Of a DNA stretch of 64,000 bases, positions 61,715-64,000 are shown in pieces. The DNA lies in NCBI RefSeq assembly GCF_902459535.1, contig NZ_LR699554.1:3038001-3102000 (forward strand). Reading direction: 5' to 3'. Each line of letters opens with the position of its first letter. Position 1 is the stretch's first letter. This stretch comes from Paraburkholderia dioscoreae (GTDB taxonomy: Bacteria; Pseudomonadota; Gammaproteobacteria; Burkholderiales; Burkholderiaceae). Made by a program: the position numbers and the translations under genes. The notes beneath the pieces are model-generated. The model saw only the letters and a program-made list of their open reading frames with translations. It searched no databases and had not been told where the DNA came from.

Positions 61715-61999
61715 ATGTCATCCCTCATGATTCGCGATCTGTCCGGCACCCGCGAGCTCGACCGCCGCGCCATGTCGGCGGTGGCCGGCGGCACCGGCAG
61801 CAGCGTGCCCGGCCTGCCTTCGGTCGCCGGCCTCAGCGGCATTGCCAACGTCAATGTCTCGGTGAACCAGAACCTCAACCAGATGCAATACGTCAACGTC
61901 GCCGCACTCAACAACGTCGGCGTGATCGGCGCGGGCTTCGTGCCGCTGCACCTGAACGTCAGCCCGTCGCTCTGGGGCGCCAACTACGCCAACGTGTAA
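61715..61999 (+). CDS. Double-glycine leader small secreted protein (peptide 8, copy of peptide 4)
   Basis: The 94-residue protein matches peptide 4 except for Ser in place of Pro at position 3 of the leader. The mature part is the same. It is probably co-transcribed with peptide gene 7, 88 bp upstream. Confidence 0.87.
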   Translation: MSSLMIRDLSGTRELDRRAMSAVAGGTGSSVPGLPSVAGLSGIANVNVSVNQNLNQMQYVNVAALNNVGVIGAGFVPLHLNVSPSLWGANYANV

Positions 62000-62036
62000 C
62001 CGCTCAACGTGGCGGGGGCCGGGGGGCCCCGCTACG

Positions 62037-62060
62037 GCCGGCCGGTCGTCTCCGGCCGGC
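62037..62060 (+). terminator. GC-rich hairpin after peptide gene 8
   Basis: This is the copy of the hairpin at 48798-48821: nine-base arms around TCGTCT, no T-run. Confidence 0.55.
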
Positions 62061-62159
62061 AAGCGGCGCACAGATTTCCTATACTGATTGTGCGAGGAGA
62101 CCTCAGCACATTTCACGACACACCCGGGCGGCAGCCGGCGATTCACGCCGGCATGCCGC

Positions 62160-62501
62160 CCGATTTTTTTGGGCGAAGCGACGCTAGCCGGCACGCCCCA
62201 CGCCACGCAATGTATCCGCGCCTCGAACGAACTCCCATCGCTCTATGCCGCTGAAAGTGTGCCGGTTCATTTAGCCTGGTGAATGTCCGCACGTAGCGAC
62301 GCCGCCCGCCGTTCGCTCGCCTATGATGCTTAGGACGCCACGTGGTTTTTTATCGCCGTCCGCCAATAGCACGCGCTATCCGGACAGCTTGCTGGCGCAG
62401 AAGTGATCGCGGCGCACCGCATCCACGACGCGCCGCACACCATCAGCGACGATGGCAGCGCGCCACGAGCCGGCATCGCCAATTCGGATTGGAGACGCGC
62501 A
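62160..62501. other. 342-bp non-coding stretch right of repeat copy B
   Basis: Unique sequence between the repeat end and the DUF3303 gene. No gene or remnant of peptide gene 5 was seen; a TTTTTTTGGGCG run marks the junction. Confidence 0.5.
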
Positions 62502-62789
62502 ATGAAATTTATCGTCCAATGGAACGGTCTGCCGACCGCCGAGAATTCCGTCATCGAACGTTTCATGAAGACCGGCGGCCAGGTGCCGGACGGTGTCAAA
62601 CTGCTGGGACGTTGGCACGCTATCGGCGGATTGCACGGCTTTGCCGTGGTCGAGGCGGACGACACGCGCGGCATCTCGGCGCTCGCGCTCGAATGGGGCG
62701 ACCTGCTCACCATGAGCATCTTCCCGGCCATGACCGACGAAGACCTCGGCGCAGCCCTCGGCAAACATCTGGCGGCGCGCAACAAGTAA
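62502..62789 (+). CDS. DUF3303 family small protein
   Basis: The 95-residue protein has the DUF3303 pattern: MKFIVQWNGLP at the start, PDGVKLLGRWHAIGG and GFAVVEADD in the middle, and LEWGDLLTMSIFPAMTDEDLG at the end. It is a ferredoxin-like-fold protein of unknown role. GGAGACGC lies nine bases before the ATG. It may be regulated with the neighbouring TetR gene. Confidence 0.88.
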   Translation: MKFIVQWNGLPTAENSVIERFMKTGGQVPDGVKLLGRWHAIGGLHGFAVVEADDTRGISALALEWGDLLTMSIFPAMTDEDLGAALGKHLAARNK

Positions 62790-62897
62790 GCACACCATGA
62801 GCGCCGGGCAACAGGACTTGTGCCCAACAGGCAAGCGGCCGCGGACGCCCGTCCACCATACCGCGGCGCGCTGAAGAGCCACCGCAGAATCTTCTTC

Positions 62898-62925
62898 TTG
62901 CATTCTGTATCAGTCGATATATAAT
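62898..62925 (+). promoter_or_regulatory. Sigma-70 promoter of the TetR gene
   Basis: TTGCAT (62898-62903) and TATAAT (62920-62925) are 16 bases apart, 59 bp before the ATG. The palindrome at 62902-62952 covers the spacer and the -10 box. Confidence 0.72.
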
Positions 62926-62952
62926 CGCTTTCTATATCGACTGATACAGAAT
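62902..62952. promoter_or_regulatory. Large palindromic operator, probable TetR site
   Basis: ATTCTGTATCAGTCGATATA (62902-62921) is matched exactly by its complement at 62933-62952 across an 11-base spacer. Each arm includes TGTATCAGTCGATA, so two operator units may lie face to face. It overlaps the promoter of the TetR gene, which points to autorepression. Confidence 0.8.
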
Positions 62953-62983
62953 AGTCGTCAGCTAAGCAGGAAGGATATTCATC

Positions 62984-63598
62984 ATGGCAAGACCCCGCGA
63001 ATTCGATGAACACGAGGTGCTGGAAGCCGCCAGCGCGGCTTTCTGGACGAAGGGCTACGAGGCCACCTCCACGCGCGACCTGGTCAAATCGACCGGCCTG
63101 ACCCAGCCGAGCCTCTACAACGCATTCGGCGACAAGCGCGCGCTGTATTTGCGTGCGCTCGAGCATTACCTCGAACACACGTTGCGCGAGCGGATCAGTC
63201 GGCTAGAGCGCACCGTGTCACCGGCTCAAGGCGTCACCCTGTTCTTCCATGAGATCCTGGAGCGCACGCTGGCCGATCCCACCAAGCGCGGCTGCATGCT
63301 GGTGAATTCAGCGCTTGAAACCACATCGGACGACGAAGCATTCCGCGAAATCGTCGCCACGGAATTCGCTGAAGTCCGCGCGTTTTTCTACCGCTGTATG
63401 GTTGCGGCCAGCGAGAGCGGCGAAATCACCGCCGTTGTTTCCGCCGATGACGCAGCCACCCATCTGCTGGCCACGTTGATCGGCGTTCGCGTTCTCGCGC
63501 GGGTCGATCCGCAACCGGCGCTGCTGATTGGCGCGATTGCGCCGGCTTTGCTGCTGCTCGGTTTGCCCGCCCTACCGGCGAAAGACACGAACGTCTGA
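62984..63598 (+). CDS. TetR-family transcriptional regulator
   Basis: The 204-residue protein has the TetR DNA-binding domain (MARPREFDEHEVLEAASAAF, TRDLVKSTGLTQPSLYNAFGDKR in pieces) and a helical ligand domain with GCMLVNSALE, typical of the YcdC/AcrR-C-like group. AGGAAGGAT precedes the ATG. The MFS gene follows after about 95 bp, a common pairing in which the regulator controls an exporter and itself. Confidence 0.92.
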   Translation: MARPREFDEHEVLEAASAAFWTKGYEATSTRDLVKSTGLTQPSLYNAFGDKRALYLRALEHYLEHTLRERISRLERTVSPAQGVTLFFHEILERTLADPTKRGCMLVNSALETTSDDEAFREIVATEFAEVRAFFYRCMVAASESGEITAVVSADDAATHLLATLIGVRVLARVDPQPALLIGAIAPALLLLGLPALPAKDTNV

Positions 63599-63692
63599 GC
63601 CAGGCGCCTGACAAGGCGCGCCCCTTCACCTCGATTCACCACCGACATCCGGCAGTGACGCGGCCACCGCGCGCACCGGTAAAGGAACCGTC

Positions 63693-64000
63693 ATGTCCGC
63701 TGCACCGATAACGTCCGCCAGTCCAGTCTCACTCGACGCCCGCGCGCTCTTTGCAACGCTCGCCGGACTGTGCGGCAGTCTCGTCGCGATCGGCCTCGCC
63801 CGCTTCGCGTACACGCCGTTGATTCCCTCGCTGATCCAGGAGCACTGGTTCACCTCGTCGCAAGCGGTGACGCTCGGCGCGGCAAACTTCGCCGGCTATC
63901 TGGTCGGTGCGTTGATCGGCAGGCCGCTTGCGTCGGCGCTGTCGAACCGCAGCGCGTTGCGCATCCTGATGGCGGTGGTGACGGCCGCCTTCTTCGCCTG
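63693..64000 (+). CDS. YbfB/YjiJ-type MFS transporter (partial, N-terminus only)
   Basis: One hundred and two codons are visible before the right edge, with no stop. The pattern GLCGSLVAIGLARFAYTPLIPSLI is typical of the YbfB/YjiJ MFS family, and at least two membrane segments are seen. AAAGGAA lies seven bases before the ATG. It is probably controlled by the TetR gene upstream; substrate unknown. Confidence 0.83.
   Translation, partial: MSAAPITSASPVSLDARALFATLAGLCGSLVAIGLARFAYTPLIPSLIQEHWFTSSQAVTLGAANFAGYLVGALIGRPLASALSNRSALRILMAVVTAAFFA

Larger units (their letters stand above)
61215..62159 (+). repeat. 945-bp direct repeat, copy B
   Basis: It is nearly identical to 47976-48920 (four base differences seen). 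It carries promoter, peptide genes 7 and 8 and the following hairpin, and ends before any counterpart of peptide gene 5; unrelated sequence follows from 62160. Confidence 0.92.

Noticed and set aside
61153..61983. Minus-strand frame of about 276 codons across peptide genes 7 and 8 (and its twin at 47692-48744)
   Set aside because: It exists twice only because the 945-bp block is repeated; it has no ribosome site or motif, and the plus strand carries the promoter and leader-bearing genes.
29378..61999. NHLM/nitrile-hydratase-like or Nif11 leader peptides
   Set aside because: The leaders are only 26-34 residues and lack the long nitrile-hydratase- or Nif11-like domain; they follow the short double-glycine rule. 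No modifying enzyme such as LanM, YcaO or radical SAM is nearby.
1..64000. CRISPR array, tRNA or rRNA genes
   Set aside because: No regularly spaced repeats, no cloverleaf-like GTTCRANNC segments with matching acceptor stems, and no conserved rRNA stretches were noticed on reading.

Overview
The window looks like a replicon segment of a high-GC betaproteobacterium of the Burkholderia/Paraburkholderia type. The basis is the cepacian-like polysaccharide genes, a DUF4148 protein, TctDE-like and AmpR-like regulators, and many solute ABC transporters. I made these assignments by reading the sequence; no database search was run.

Layout. 1-9.6 kb (minus strand): part of an exopolysaccharide locus (Wza-like lipoprotein, LMW tyrosine phosphatase, ManC-type enzyme, membrane protein, lipoprotein, YjbH-like beta-barrel protein, initiating sugar-phosphate transferase). 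10.1-11.7 kb: a frameshifted, degenerate EAL gene and a small transposase-N-terminus-like gene. 11.9-17 kb: a two-component system divergent from a three-gene ABC importer that ends in a clear terminator. 17.3-23.6 kb: a TPR protein, an isolated endolysin-holin pair, small exported proteins, an acyltransferase and a squalene synthase-like enzyme. 24-28.1 kb: a tandem KaiC-like ATPase with a single-domain response regulator, a TehA-like transporter and an AmpR-like LysR regulator.

28-49.7 kb holds the most interesting locus. Small proteins with a 26-residue (once 34) double-glycine leader lie among genes for a complete export machine: an ABC transporter with C39 leader peptidase and two cyclic-nucleotide-binding domains, an HlyD-type adaptor and a TolC/NodT-type outer-membrane factor. 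Encoded with them are a cytoplasmic parvulin-like isomerase, a sigma-54 activator, a membrane FHA protein, a PP2C phosphatase, a membrane Ser/Thr kinase and a caspase-like/FGE-sulfatase protein. Five of the small-protein loci have a -24/-12 (sigma-54) promoter, and four of these have a CCRACA-N12/13-TG(G)TYGG inverted repeat 122-130 bp upstream of it. The kinase/phosphatase/FHA/FGE set resembles the threonine-phosphorylation pathway of type VI secretion (PpkA/PppA/Fha/TagR), but no type VI structural gene is present and the partner here is a type I exporter. A 945-bp block carrying two of the small-protein genes recurs almost unchanged at 61.2-62.2 kb.

49.8-58.2 kb (minus strand): a tightly coupled operon of GntR regulator, ABC importer, two isocitrate-lyase/PEP-mutase-family lyases and a LeuCD-like hydratase, consistent with uptake and cleavage of a methylated C4-C6 dicarboxylic acid. 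58.4-64 kb: LysR, glutaredoxin-DinB, GntR, the second small-protein pair, a DUF3303 protein, a TetR gene with a large palindromic operator, and the start of an MFS transporter. No rRNA, tRNA, CRISPR array, complete insertion sequence or complete prophage was seen.
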